Positions 13,801 through 25,250 of a stretch of DNA of 64,000 nucleotides are shown one piece after another (within the stretch, counting starts at the first letter, position 1; each line of letters starts with the position of its first letter). A model generated the notes under the pieces. The model was not told the DNA's origin, did not search any database, and worked only from the letters and a program-made list of their open reading frames with translations. This stretch comes from Chrysopilus asiliformis (lineage: Eukaryota > Arthropoda > Insecta > Diptera > Rhagionidae). The translations under genes and the position numbers were made by a program. Where the stretch lies: contig OZ035960.1 in the NCBI GenBank assembly GCA_964034945.1, forward strand, positions 69,646,994 through 69,710,993, written 5' to 3'.

Positions 13801-15940
13801 ATGGGAAATCGATTTCTGAGAGGGGGCGGGGCTTAACTCGGCCACGCCCCTTTTTCCAATTTTGATGGGAAATCGATATCTGAGAGGGGGCGGGGCTTAA
13901 CTCGGCCACGCCCCTTTTTCCAATTTTGATGGGAAATCGATTTCTGAGAGGGGGCGGGGCTTAACTCGGCCACGCCCCTTTTTCCAATTTTGATGGGAAA
14001 TCGATTTCTGAGAGGGGGCGGGGCTTAACTCGGCCACGCCCCTTTTTCCAATTTTGATGGGAAATCGATTTCTGAGAGGGGCGGGGCTTAACTCGGCCAC
14101 GCCCCTTTTTCCAATTTTGATGGGAAATCGATTTCTGAGAGGGGGCGGGGCTTAACTCGGCCACGCCCCTTTTTCCAATTTTGATGGGAAATCGATATCT
14201 GAGAGGGGGCGGGCTTAACTCAACCACGCCCCTTTTTCCAATTTTGATAGGAAATCGATTTCTGAGAGGGGGCGGGGCTTAACTCGGCCACGCCCCTTTT
14301 TCCAATTTTGATGGGAAATCGATTTCTGAGAGGGGGCGGGGCTTAACTCGGCCACGCCCCTTTTTCCAATTTTGATGGGAAATCGATTTCTGAGAGGGGG
14401 CGGGGCTTAACTCGGCCACGCCCCTTTTTCCAATTTTGATGGGAAATCGATTTCTGAGAGGGGGCGGGGCTTAACTCGGCCACGCCCCTTTTTCCAATTT
14501 TGATGGGAAATCGATTTCTGAGAGGGGGCGGGGCTTAACTCGGCCACGCCCCTTTTTCCAATTTTGATGGGAAATCGATATCTGAGAGGGGGCGGGGCTT
14601 AACTCGGCCACGCCCCTTTTTCCAATTTTGATGGGAAATCGATATCTGAGAGGGGGCGGGGCTTAACTCGGCCACGCCCCTTTTTCCAATTTTGATGGGA
14701 AATCGATTTCTGAGAGGGTGGCGGGGCTTAACTCGGCCACGCCCCTTTTTCCAATTTTGATGGGAAATCGATTTCTGAGAGGGGGCGGGGCTTAACTCGG
14801 CCACGCCCCTTTTTCCAATTTTGATGGGAAATCGATTTCTGAGAGGGGGCGGGGCTTAACTCGGCCACGCCCCTTTTTCCAATTTTGATGGGAAATCGAT
14901 TTCTGAGAGGGGGCGGGGCTTAACTCGGCCACGCCCCTTTTTCCAATTTTGATGGGAAATCGATTTCTGAGAGGGGGCGGGGCTTAACTCGGCCACGCCC
15001 CTTTTTCCAATTTTGATGGGAAATCGATTTCTGAGAGGGGGCGGGGCTTAACTCGGCCACGCCCCTTTTTCCAATTTTGATGGGAAATCGATTTCTGAAA
15101 GGGGGCGGGGCTTAACTCGGCCACGCCCCTTTTTCCAATTTTGATGGGAAATCGATATCTGAGAGGGGGCGGGGCTTAACTCGGCCACGCCCCTTTTTCC
15201 AATTTTGATGGGAAATCGATATCTGAGAGGGGGCGGGGCTTAACTCGGTCACGCCCCTTTTTCCAATTTTGATGGGAAATCGATTTCTGAGAGGGGGCGG
15301 GGCTTAACTCGGCCACGCCCCTTTTTCCAATTTTGATGGGAAATCGATTTCTGAGAGGGGGCGGGGCTTAACTCGGCCACGCCCCTTTTTCCAATTTTGA
15401 TGGGAAATCGATTTCTGAGAGGGGGCGGGCTTAACTCGGCCACGCCCCTTTTTCCAATTTTGATGGGAAATCGATTTCTGAAAGGGGGCGGGCTTAACTC
15501 GGCCACGCCCCTTTTTCCAATTTTGATAGGAAATCGATTTCTGAGAGGGGGCGGGGCTTAACTCGGCCACGCCCCTTTTTCCAATTTTGATGGGAAATCG
15601 ATTTCTGAGAGGGGGCGGGGCTTAACTCGGCCACGCCCCTTTTTCCAATTTTGATGGGAAATCGATTTCTGAGAGGGGGCGGGGCTTAACTCGGCCACGC
15701 CCCTTTTTCCAATTTTGATGGGAAATCGATTTCTGAGAGGGGGCGGGGCTTAACTCGGCCACGCCCCTTTTTCCAATTTTGATGGGAAATCGATTTCTGA
15801 GAGGGGGCGGGGCTTAACTCGGCCACACCCCTTTTTCCAATTTTGATGGGAAATCGATTTCTGAGAGGGGGCGGGGCTTAACTCGGCCACGCCCCTTTTT
15901 CCAATTTTGATGGGAAATCGATTTCTGAGAGGGGGCGGGG
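10880..15940 (+). repeat. Domain I block with a long canonical run and mixed cassettes
   Basis: The block begins with a copy of 4,350-4,744 and continues with near-identical canonical units between about 11,350 and 11,820. A unit near 12,038-12,053 has three linked changes (GGGGGTGGGG, CTTCACTCGG and GGTCAC). GAAAGG units lie near 12,922; 13,051; 15,096 and 15,479. Units 12,400-13,640 match 36,600-37,500. Single oddities are GCCCTTTTTTCC near 13,715, CAATTTGGATGGG near 13,798 and CTCAACCACG near 14,219. There is nothing but satellite. Confidence 0.65.
12430..13640 (+). repeat. Long-range duplicated block, partner of 36.6-37.5 kb
   Basis: The rare unit GATTGGAAATC (13,355) occurs again only at 37,231, an offset of 23,876. 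At the same offset the neighbouring 65-bp unit, GATATC, GGTCAC, 63-bp and ATAGG units also line up (13,065-13,589 with 36,941-37,465). To the left the match resumes at offset 24,195, so the right-hand copy has lost five units less one base. The shared series of variants shows common descent over nearly 24 kb. Confidence 0.75.
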
Positions 15941-15949
15941 CTTAACTCG

Positions 15950-17000
15950 GCCACGCCCCTTTTTCCAATTTTGATGGGAAATCGATATCTGAGAGGGGGC
16001 GGGGCTTAACTCGGTCACGCCCCTTTTTCCAATTTTGATGGGAAATCGATTTCTGAGAGGGGCGGGCTTAACTCGGCCACGCCCCTTTTTCCAATTTTGA
16101 TAGGAAATGGATTTCTGAGAGGGGGCGGGGCTTAACTCGGCCACGCCCCTTTTTCCAATTTTGATGGGAAATCGATTTCTGAGAGGGGGCGGGGCTTAAC
16201 TCGGCCACGCCCCTTTTTCCAATTTTGATGGGAAATCGATTTCTGAGAGGGGGCGGGGCTTAACTCGGCCACGCCCCTTTTTCCAATTTTGATGGGAAAT
16301 CGATTTCTGAGAGGGGCGGGGCTTAACTCGGCCACGCCCCTTTTTCCAATTTTGATGGGAAATCGATTTCTGAGAGGGGGCGGGGCTTAACTCGGCCACG
16401 CCCCTTTTTCCAATTTTGATGGGAAATCGATTTCTGAAAGGGGGCGGGCTTAACTCGGCCACGCCCCTTTTTCCAATTTTGATAGGAAATCGATTTCTGA
16501 GAGGGGGCGGGGCTTAACTCGGCCACGCCCCTTTTTCCAATTTTGATGGGAAATCGATTTCTGAGAGGGGGCGGGGCTTAACTCGGCCACGCCCCTTTTT
16601 CCAATTTTGATGGGAAATCGATTTCTGAGAGGGTGGCGGGGCTTAACTCGGCCACGCCCCTTTTTCCAATTTTGATGGGAAATCGATTTCTGAGAGGGGG
16701 CGGGGCTTAACTCGGCCACGCCCCTTTTTCCAATTTTGATGGGAAATCGATATCTGAGAGGGGGCGGGGCTTAACTCGGCCACGCCCCTTTTTCCAATTT
16801 TGATGGGAAATCGATATCTGAGAGGGGGCGGGGCTTAACTCGGTCACGCCCCTTTTTCCAATTTTGATGGGAAATCGATTTCTGAGAGGGGGCGGGCTTA
16901 ACTCGGCCACGCCCCTTTTTCCAATTTTGATAGGAAATCGATTTCTGAGAGGGGGCGGGGCTTAACTCGGCCACGCCCCTTTTTCCAATTTTGATGGGAA
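15950..17000 (+). repeat. About 1.05-kb duplicated block, partner of 19.98-21.0 kb
   Basis: GATATC, GGTCAC (16,013), 62-bp, ATAGG/ATGGAT (16,107), GAAAGG (16,434), 65-bp (16,632), GATATC pair, GGTCAC (16,853) and ATAGG units recur in the same order at an offset of 4,025. A difference is that the right copy has GCGTGG at 20,025 where this copy has GCGGGG. Confidence 0.75.
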
Positions 17001-17037
17001 ATCGATTTCTGAGAGGGGGCGGGGCTTAACTCGGCCA

Positions 17038-17102
17038 CGCCCCTTTTTACCAATTTTGATGGGAAATCGATTTCTGAGAGGGGGCGGGGCTTAACTCGGC
17101 CA
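17038..17102 (+). repeat. 65-bp monomer with A inserted in the T5 tract
   Basis: The unit reads CCCTTTTTACCAATT near 17,041, an insertion in the T tract. Nearly all other length changes in the array lie in the G-run. The only similar T-tract insertion I found is the T6 unit near 37,600. Confidence 0.75.
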
Positions 17103-17989
17103 CGCCCCTTTTTCCAATTTTGATGGGAAATCGATTTCTGAGAGGGGGCGGGGCTTAACTCGGCCACGCCCCTTTTTCCAATTTTGATGGGAAATCGATA
17201 TCTGAGAGGGGGCGGGGCTTAACTCGGCCACGCCTCTTTTTCCAATTTTGATGGGAAATCGATTTCTGAGAGGGGGCGGGGCTTAACTCGGCCACGCCCC
17301 TTTTTCCAATTTTGATGGGAAATCGATTTCTGAGAGGGGGCGGGGCTTAACTCGGCCACGCCCCTTTTTCCAATTTTGATGGGAAATCGATTTCTGAGAG
17401 GGGGCGGGGCTTAACTCGGCCACGCCTCTTTTTCCAATTTTGATGGGAAATCGATTTCTGAGAGGGGGCGGGGCTTAACTCGGCCACGCCCCTTTTTCCA
17501 ATTTTGATGGGAAATCGATTTCTGAGAGGGGGCGGGGCTTAACTCGGCCACGCCCCTTTTTCCAATTTTGATGGGAAATCGATTTCTGAGAGGGGGCGGG
17601 GCTTAACTCGGCCACGCCCCTTTTTCCAATTTTGATGGGAAATCGATTTCTGAGAGGGGGCGGGCTTAACTCGGCCACGCCCCTTTTTCCAATTTTGATA
17701 GGAAATCGATTTCTGAGAGGGGGCGGGGCTTAACTCGGCCACGCCCCTTTTTCCAATTTTGATGGGAAATCAATATCTGAGAGGGGGCGGGGCTTAACTC
17801 GGCCACGCCCCTTTTTCCAATTTTGATGGGAAATCGATATCTGAGAGGGGGCGGGGCTTAACTCGGTCACGCCCCTTTTTCCAATTTTGATGGGAAATCG
17901 ATTTCTGAGAGGGGGCGGGGCTTAACTCGGCCACGTCCCTTTTTCCAATTTTGATGGGAAATCGATTTCTGAGAGGGGGCGGGGCTTAA

Positions 17990-20800
17990 CTCGGCCACGC
18001 CCCTTTTTCCAATTTTGATGGGAAATCGATATCTGAGAGGGGGCGGGGCTTAACTCGGCCACGCCCCTTTTTCCAATTTTGATGGGAAATCGATATCTGA
18101 GAGGGGGCGGGGCTTAACTCGGTCACGCCCCTTTTTCCAATTTTGATGGGAAATCGATTTCTGAGAGGGGGCGGGCTTAACTCGGCCACGCCCCTTTTTC
18201 CAATTTTGATAGGAAATCGATTTCTGAGAGGGGGCGGGGCTTAACTCGGCCACGCCCCTTTTTCCAATTTTGATGGGAAATCGATTTCTGAGAGGGGGCG
18301 GGGCTTAACTCGGCCACGCCCCTTTTTCCAATTTTGATGGGAAATCGATTTCTGAGAGGGGGCGGGGCTTAACTCGGCCACGCCCCTTTTTCCAATTTTG
18401 ATGGGAAATCGATTTCTGAGAGGGGGCGGGGCTTAACTCGGCCACGCCCCTTTTTCCAATTTTGATGCGAAATCGATTTCTGAGAGGGGGCGGGGCTTAA
18501 CTCGGCCACGCCCCTTTTTCCAATTTTGATGGGAAATCGATATCTGAGAGGGGGCGGGGCTTAACTCGGCCACGCCCCTTTTTCCAATTTTGATGGGAAA
18601 TCGATATCTGAGAGGGGGCGGGGCTTAACTCGGCCACGCCCCTTTTTCCAATTTTGATGGGAAATCGATTTCTGAGAGGGTGGCGGGGCTTAACTCGGCC
18701 ACGCCCCTTTTTCCAATTTTGATGGGAAATCGATTTCTGAGAGGGGGCGGGGCTTAACTCGGCCACGCCCCTTTTTCCAATTTTGATGGGAAATCGATAT
18801 CTGAGAGGGGGCGGGGCTTAACTCGGCCACGCCCCTTTTTCCAATTTTGATGGGAAATCGATTTCTGAGAGGGGGCGGGCTTAACTCGGCCACGCCCCTT
18901 TTTCCAATTTTGATAGGAAATCGATTTCTGAGAGGGGGCGGGGCTTAACTCGGCCACGCCCCTTTTTCCAATTTTGATGGGAAATCGATTTCTGAGAGGG
19001 GGCGGGGCTTAACTCGGCCACGCCCCTTTTTCCAATTTTGATGGGAAATCGATTTCTGAGAGGGGGCGGGGCTTAACTCGGCCACGCCCCTTTTTCCAAT
19101 TTTGATGGGAAATCGATATCTGAGAGGGGCGGGGCTTAACTCGGCCACGCCCCTTTTTCCAATTTTGATGGGAAATCGATATCTGAGAGGGGGCGGGGCT
19201 TAACTCGGCCACGCCCCTTTTTCCAATTTTGATGGGAAATCGATTTCTGAGAGGGTGGCGGGGCTTAACTCGGCCACGCCCCTTTTTCCAATTTTGATGG
19301 GAAATCGATTTCTGAGAGGGGGCGGGGCTTAACTCGGCCACGCCCCTTTTTCCAATTTTGATGGGAAATCGATTTCTGAGAGGGGGCGGGGCTTAACTCG
19401 GCCACGCCCCTTTTTCCAATTTTGATGGGAAATCGATTTCTGAGAGGGGGCGGGGCTTAACTCGGCCACGCCCCTTTTTCCAATTTTGATGGGAAATCGA
19501 TATCTGAGAGGGGGCGGGGCTTAACTCGGCCACGCCCCTTTTTCCAATTTTGATGGGAAATCGATATCTGAGAGGGGGCGGGGCTTAACTCGGCCACGCC
19601 CCTTTTTCCAATTTTTATGGGAAATCGATTTCTGAGAGGGGGCGGGGCTTAACTCGGCCACGCCCCTTTTTCCAATTTTGATGGGAAATCGATTTCTGAG
19701 AGGGGGCGGGGCTTAACTCGGCCACGCCCCTTTTTCCAATTTTGATGGGAAATCGATTTCTGAGAGGGGGCGGGGCTTAACTCGGCCACGCCCCTTTTTC
19801 CAATTTTGATGGGAAATCGATTTCTGAGAGGGGCGGGGCTTAACTCGGCCACGCCCCTTTTTCCAATTTTGATGGGAAATCGATTTCTGAGAGGGGGCGG
19901 GGCTTAACTCGGCCACGCCCCTTTTTCCAATTTTGATGGGAAATCGATATCTGAGAGGGGGCGGGGCTTAACTCGGCCACGCCCCTTTTTCCAATTTTGA
20001 TGGGAAATCGATATCTGAGAGGGGGCGTGGCTTAACTCGGTCACGCCCCTTTTTCCAATTTTGATGGGAAATCGATTTCTGAGAGGGGCGGGCTTAACTC
20101 GGCCACGCCCCTTTTTCCAATTTTGATAGGAAATGGATTTCTGAGAGGGGCGGGGCTTAACTCGGCCACGCCCCTTTTTCCAATTTTGATGGGAAATCGA
20201 TTTCTGAGAGGGGGCGGGGCTTAACTCGGCCACGCCCCTTTTTCCAATTTTGATGGGAAATCGATTTCTGAGAGGGGGCGGGGCTTAACTCGGCCACGCC
20301 CCTTTTTCCAATTTTGATGGGAAATCGATTTCTGAGAGGGGCGGGGCTTAACTCGGCCACGCCCCTTTTTCCAATTTTGATGGGAAATCGATTTCTGAGA
20401 GGGGGCGGGGCTTAACTCGGCCACGCCCCTTTTTCCAATTTTGATGGGAAATCGATTTCTGAAAGGGGGCGGGCTTAACTCGGCCACGCCCCTTTTTCCA
20501 ATTTTGATAGGAAATCGATTTCTGAGAGGGGGCGGGGCTTAACTCGGCCACGCCCCTTTTTCCAATTTTGATGGGAAATCGATTTCTGAGAGGGGGCGGG
20601 GCTTAACTCGGCCACGCCCCTTTTTCCAATTTTGATGGGAAATCGATTTCTGAGAGGGTGGCGGGGCTTAACTCGGCCACGCCCCTTTTTCCAATTTTGA
20701 TGGGAAATCGATTTCTGAGAGGGGGCGGGGCTTAACTCGGCCACGCCCCTTTTTCCAATTTTGATGGGAAATCGATATCTGAGAGGGGGCGGGGCTTAAC
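17990..20800 (+). repeat. Source-like block duplicated 42 kb away (partner of domain III)
   Basis: This block shares rare units in order with 60,220-63,470. TGATGCGAAATC occurs only at 18,466 and 60,691 (offset 42,225). The 65-bp and GATATC units at 18.95-19.57 kb match at offset 42,353, GCGTGG with GGTCAC (20,025) matches at 42,736, and the GAAAGG (20,461) and 65-bp (20,651) units match at 42,670. The steps in offset are one or more whole units gained or lost in one copy. Two 65-bp units here are only 576 bp apart. Confidence 0.85.
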
Positions 20801-23800
20801 TCGGCCACGCCCCTTTTTCCAATTTTGATGGGAAATCGATATCTGAGAGGGGGCGGGGCTTAACTCGGTCACGCCCCTTTTTCCAATTTTGATGGGAAAT
20901 CGATTTCTGAGAGGGGGCGGGCTTAACTCGGCCACGCCCCTTTTTCCAATTTTGATAGGAAATCGATTTCTGAGAGGGGGCGGGGCTTAACTCGGCCACG
21001 CCCCTTTTTCCAATTTTGATGGGAAATCGATTTCTGAGAGGGGGCGGGGCTTAACTCGGCCACGCCCCTTTTTCCAATTTTGATAGGAAATCGATTTCTG
21101 AGAGGGGGCGGGCTTAACTCGGCCACGCCCCTTTTTCCAATTTTGATGGGAAATCGATTTCTGAGAGGGGGCGGGGCTTAACTCGGCCACGCCCCTTTTT
21201 CCAATTTTGATGGGAAATCGATTTCTGAGTGGGGGCGGGGCTTAACTCGGCCACGCCCCTTTTTCCAATTTTGATGGGAAATCGATTTCTGAGAGGGGGC
21301 GGGGCTTAACTCGGCCACGCCCCTTTTTCCAATTTTGATGGGAAATCGATTTCTGAGAGGGGGCGGGGCTTAACTCGGCCACGCCCCTTTTTCCAATTTT
21401 GATGGGAAATCGATTTCTGAAAGGGGGCGGGCTTAACTCGGCCACGCCCCTTTTTCCAATTTTGATAGGAAATCGATTTCTGAGAAGGGGCGGGGCTTAA
21501 CTCGGCCACGCCCCTTTTTCCAATTTTGATGGGAAATCGATTTCTGAGAGGGGGCGGGGCTTAACTCGGCCACGCCCCTTTTTCCAATTTTGATGGGAAA
21601 TCGATTTCTGAGAGGGTGGCGGGGCTTAACTCGGCCACGCCCCTTTTTCCAATTTTGATGGGAAATCGATTTCTGAGAGGGGGCGGGGCTTAACTCGGCC
21701 ACGCCCCTTTTTCCAATTTTGATGGGAAATCGATTTCTGAGAGGGGGCGGGGCTTAACTCGGCCACGCCCCTTTTTCCAATTTTGATGGGAAATCGATTT
21801 CTGAGAGGGGGCGGGGCTTAACTCGGCCACGCCCCTTTTTCCAATTTTGATGGGAAATCGATTTCTGAGAGGGGGCGGGGCTTAACTCGGCCACGCCCCT
21901 TTTTCCAATTTTGATGGGAAATCGATTTCTGAGAGGGGGCGGGGCTTAACTCGGCCACGCCCCTTTTTCCAATTTTGATGGGAAATCGATTTTGAGAGGG
22001 GGCGGGGCTTAACTCGGCCACGCCCCTTTTTCCAATTTTGATGGGAAATCGATTTCTGAGAGGGGGCGGGGCTTAACTCGGCCACGCTCCTTTTTCTAAT
22101 TTTGATGGGAAATCGATTTCTGAGAGGGGGCGAGGCTTAACTCGGCCACGTCCCTTTTTCCAATTTTGATGGGAAATCGATTTCTGAGAGGGGGCGGGGC
22201 TTAACTCGGCCACGCCCCTTTTTCCAATTTTGATGGGAAATCGATTTCTGAGAGGGGGCGGGGCTTAACTCGGCCACGCCCCTTTTTCCAATTTTGATGG
22301 GAAATCGATTTCTGAGAGGGGGCGGGGCTTAACTCGGCCACGCCCCTTTTTCCAATTTTGATGGGAAATCGATTTCTGAGAGGGTGGCGGGGCTTAACTC
22401 GGCCACGCCCCTTTTTCCAATTTTGATGGGAAATCGATTTCTGAGAGGGGGCGGGGCTTAACTCGGCCACGCCCCTTTTTCCAATTTTGATGGGAAATCG
22501 ATATCTGAGAGGGGGCGGGGCTTAACTCGGCCACGCCCCTTTTTCCAATTTTGATGGGAAATCGATATCTGAGAGGGGGCGGGGCTTAACTCGGTCACGC
22601 CCCTTTTTCCAATTTTGATGGGAAATCGATTTCTGAGAGGGGGCGGGCTTAACTCGGCCACGCCCCTTTTTCCAATTTTGATAGGAAATCGATTTCTGAG
22701 AGGGGGCGGGGCTTAACTCGGCCACGCCCCTTTTTCCAATTTTGATGGGAAATCGATTTCTGAGAGGGGGCGGGGCTTAACTCGGCCACGCCCCTTTTTC
22801 CAATTTTGATGGGAAATCGATTTCTGAGAGGGGGCGGGGCTTAACTCGGCCACGCCCCTTTTTCCAATTTTGATGGGAAATCGATTTCTGAGAGGGGGCG
22901 GGGCTTAACTCGGCCACGCCCCTTTTTCCAATTTTGATGGGAAATCGATATCTGAGAGGGGGCGGGGCTTAACTCGGCCACGCCCCTTTTTCCAATTTTG
23001 ATGGGAAATCGATATCTGAGAGGGGGCGGGGCTTAACTCGGTCACGCCCCTTTTTCCAATTTTGATGGGAAATCGATTTCTGAGAGGGGCGGGCTTAACT
23101 CGGCCACGCCCCTTTTTTCAATTTTGATAGGAAATCGATTTCTGAGAGGGGGCGGGCTTAACTCGGCCACGCCCCTTTTTCCAATTTTGATGGGAAATCG
23201 ATTTCTGAGAGGGGCGGGGCTTAACTCGGCCACGCCCCTTTTTCCAATTTTGATGGGAAATCGATTTCTGAGAGGGGGCGGGGCTTAACTCGGCCACGCC
23301 CCTTTTTCCAATTTTGATGGGAAATCGATTTCTGAGAGGGGGCGGGGCTTAACTCGGCCACGCCCCTTTTTCCAATTTTGATGGGAAATCGATTTCTGAG
23401 AGGGGGCGGGGCTTAACTCGGCCACGCCCCTTTTTCCAATTTTGATGGGAAATCGATTTCTGAGAGGGTGGCGGGGCTTAACTCGGCCACGCCCCTTTTT
23501 CCAATTTTGATGGGAAATCGATTTCTGAGAGGGGGCGGGGCTTAACTCGGCCACGCCCCTTTTTCCAATTTTGATGGGAAATCGATTTCTGAGAGGGGGC
23601 GGGGCTTAACTCGGCCACGCCCCTTTTTCCAATTTTGATGGGAAATCGATTTCTGAGAGGGGGCGGGGCTTAACTCGGCCACGCCCCTTTTTCCAATTTT
23701 GATGGGAAATCGATTTCTGAGAGGGGGCGGGGCTTAACTCGGCCACGCCCCTTTTTCCAATTTTGATGGGAAATCGATTTCTGAGAGGGGGCGGGGCTTA

Positions 23801-25250
23801 ACTCGGCCACGCCCCTTTTTCCAATTTTGATGGGAAATCGATTTTGAGAGGGGGCGGGGCTTAACTCGGCCACGCCCCTTTTTCCAATTTTGATGGGAAA
23901 TCGATTTCTGAGAGGGGGCGGGGCTTAACTCGGCCACGCTCCTTTTTCTAATTTTGATGGGAAATCGATTTCTGAGAGGGGGCGAGGCTTAACTCGGCCA
24001 CGTCCCTTTTTCCAATTTTGATGGGAAATCGATTTCTGAGAGGGGGCGGGGCTTAACTCGGCCACGCCCCTTTTTCCAATTTTGATGGGAAATCGATTTC
24101 TGAGAGGGGGCGGGGCTTAACTCGGCCACGCCCCTTTTTCCAATTTTGTTGGGAAATCGATTTCTGAGAGGGGGCGGGGCTTAACTCGGCCACGCCCCTT
24201 TTTCCAATTTTGATGGGAAATCGATTTCTGAGAGGGGGCGGGGCTTAACTCGGCCACGCCCCTTTTTCCAATTTTGATGGGAAATCGATTTCTGAGAGGG
24301 GGCGGGGCTTAACTCAGCCACGCCCCTTTTTCCAATTTTGATGGGAAATCGATTTCTGAGAGGGGGCGGGGCTTAACTCGGCCACGCCCCTTTTTCCAAT
24401 TTTGATGGGAAATCGATTTCTGAGAGGGGGCGGGGCTTAACTCGGCCACGCCCCTTTTTCCAATTTTGATGGGAAATCGATTTCTGAGAGGGGGCGGGGC
24501 TTAACTCGGCCACGCCCCTTTTTCCAATTTTGATGGGAAATCGATTTCTGAGAGGGTGGCGGGGCTTAACTCGGCCACGCCCCTTTTTCCAATTTTGATG
24601 GGAAATCGATTTCTGAGAGGGGGCGGGGCTTAACTCGGCCACGCCCCTTTTTCCAATTTTGATGGGAAATCGATATCTGAGAGGGGGCGGGGCTTAACTC
24701 GGCCACGCCCCTTTTTCCAATTTTGATGGGAAATCGATATCTGAGAGGGGGCGGGGCTTAACTTGGTCACGCCCCTTTTTCCAATTTTGATGGGAAATCG
24801 ATTTCTGAGAGGGGGCGGGCTTAACTCGGCCACGCCCCTTTTTCCAATTTTGATAGGAAATCGATTTCTGAGAGGGGGCGGGGCTTAACTCGGCCACGCC
24901 CCTTTTTCCAATTTTGATGGGAAATCGATTTCTGAGAGGGGGCGGGGCTTAACTCGGCCACGCCCCTTTTTCCAATTTTGATGGGAAATCGATTTCTGAG
25001 GGGGGGCGGGGCTTAACTCGGCCACGCCCCTTTTTCCAATTTTGATGGGAAATCGATTTCTGAGAGGGGGCGGGGCTTAACTCGGCCACGCCCCTTTTTC
25101 CAATTTTGATGGGAAATCGATTTCTGAGAGGGGGCGGGGCTTAACTCGGCCACGCCCCTTTTTCCAATTTTGATGGGAAATCGATTTCTGAGAGGGGGCG
25201 GGGCTTAACTCGGCCACGCCCCTTTTTCCAATTTTGATGGGAAATCGATT
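20800..25250 (+). repeat. Domain I block with overlapping 1,852- and 2,172-bp duplications
   Basis: Units 21,430 to about 22,200 recur at 23,282-24,042 with offset 1,852. The shared rare markers are GATTTTGAG (a one-base deletion; 21,988 and 23,840), GCCACGCTCC with TTCTAATT (22,081 and 23,933) and GCGAGGCTT with CACGTCCC (22,131 and 23,983). Units 22,201-22,725 recur at 24,373-24,897 with offset 2,172. Singletons are GTTGGGAAATC near 24,148, CTCAGCC near 24,313 and a G6 unit near 24,998. Confidence 0.75.
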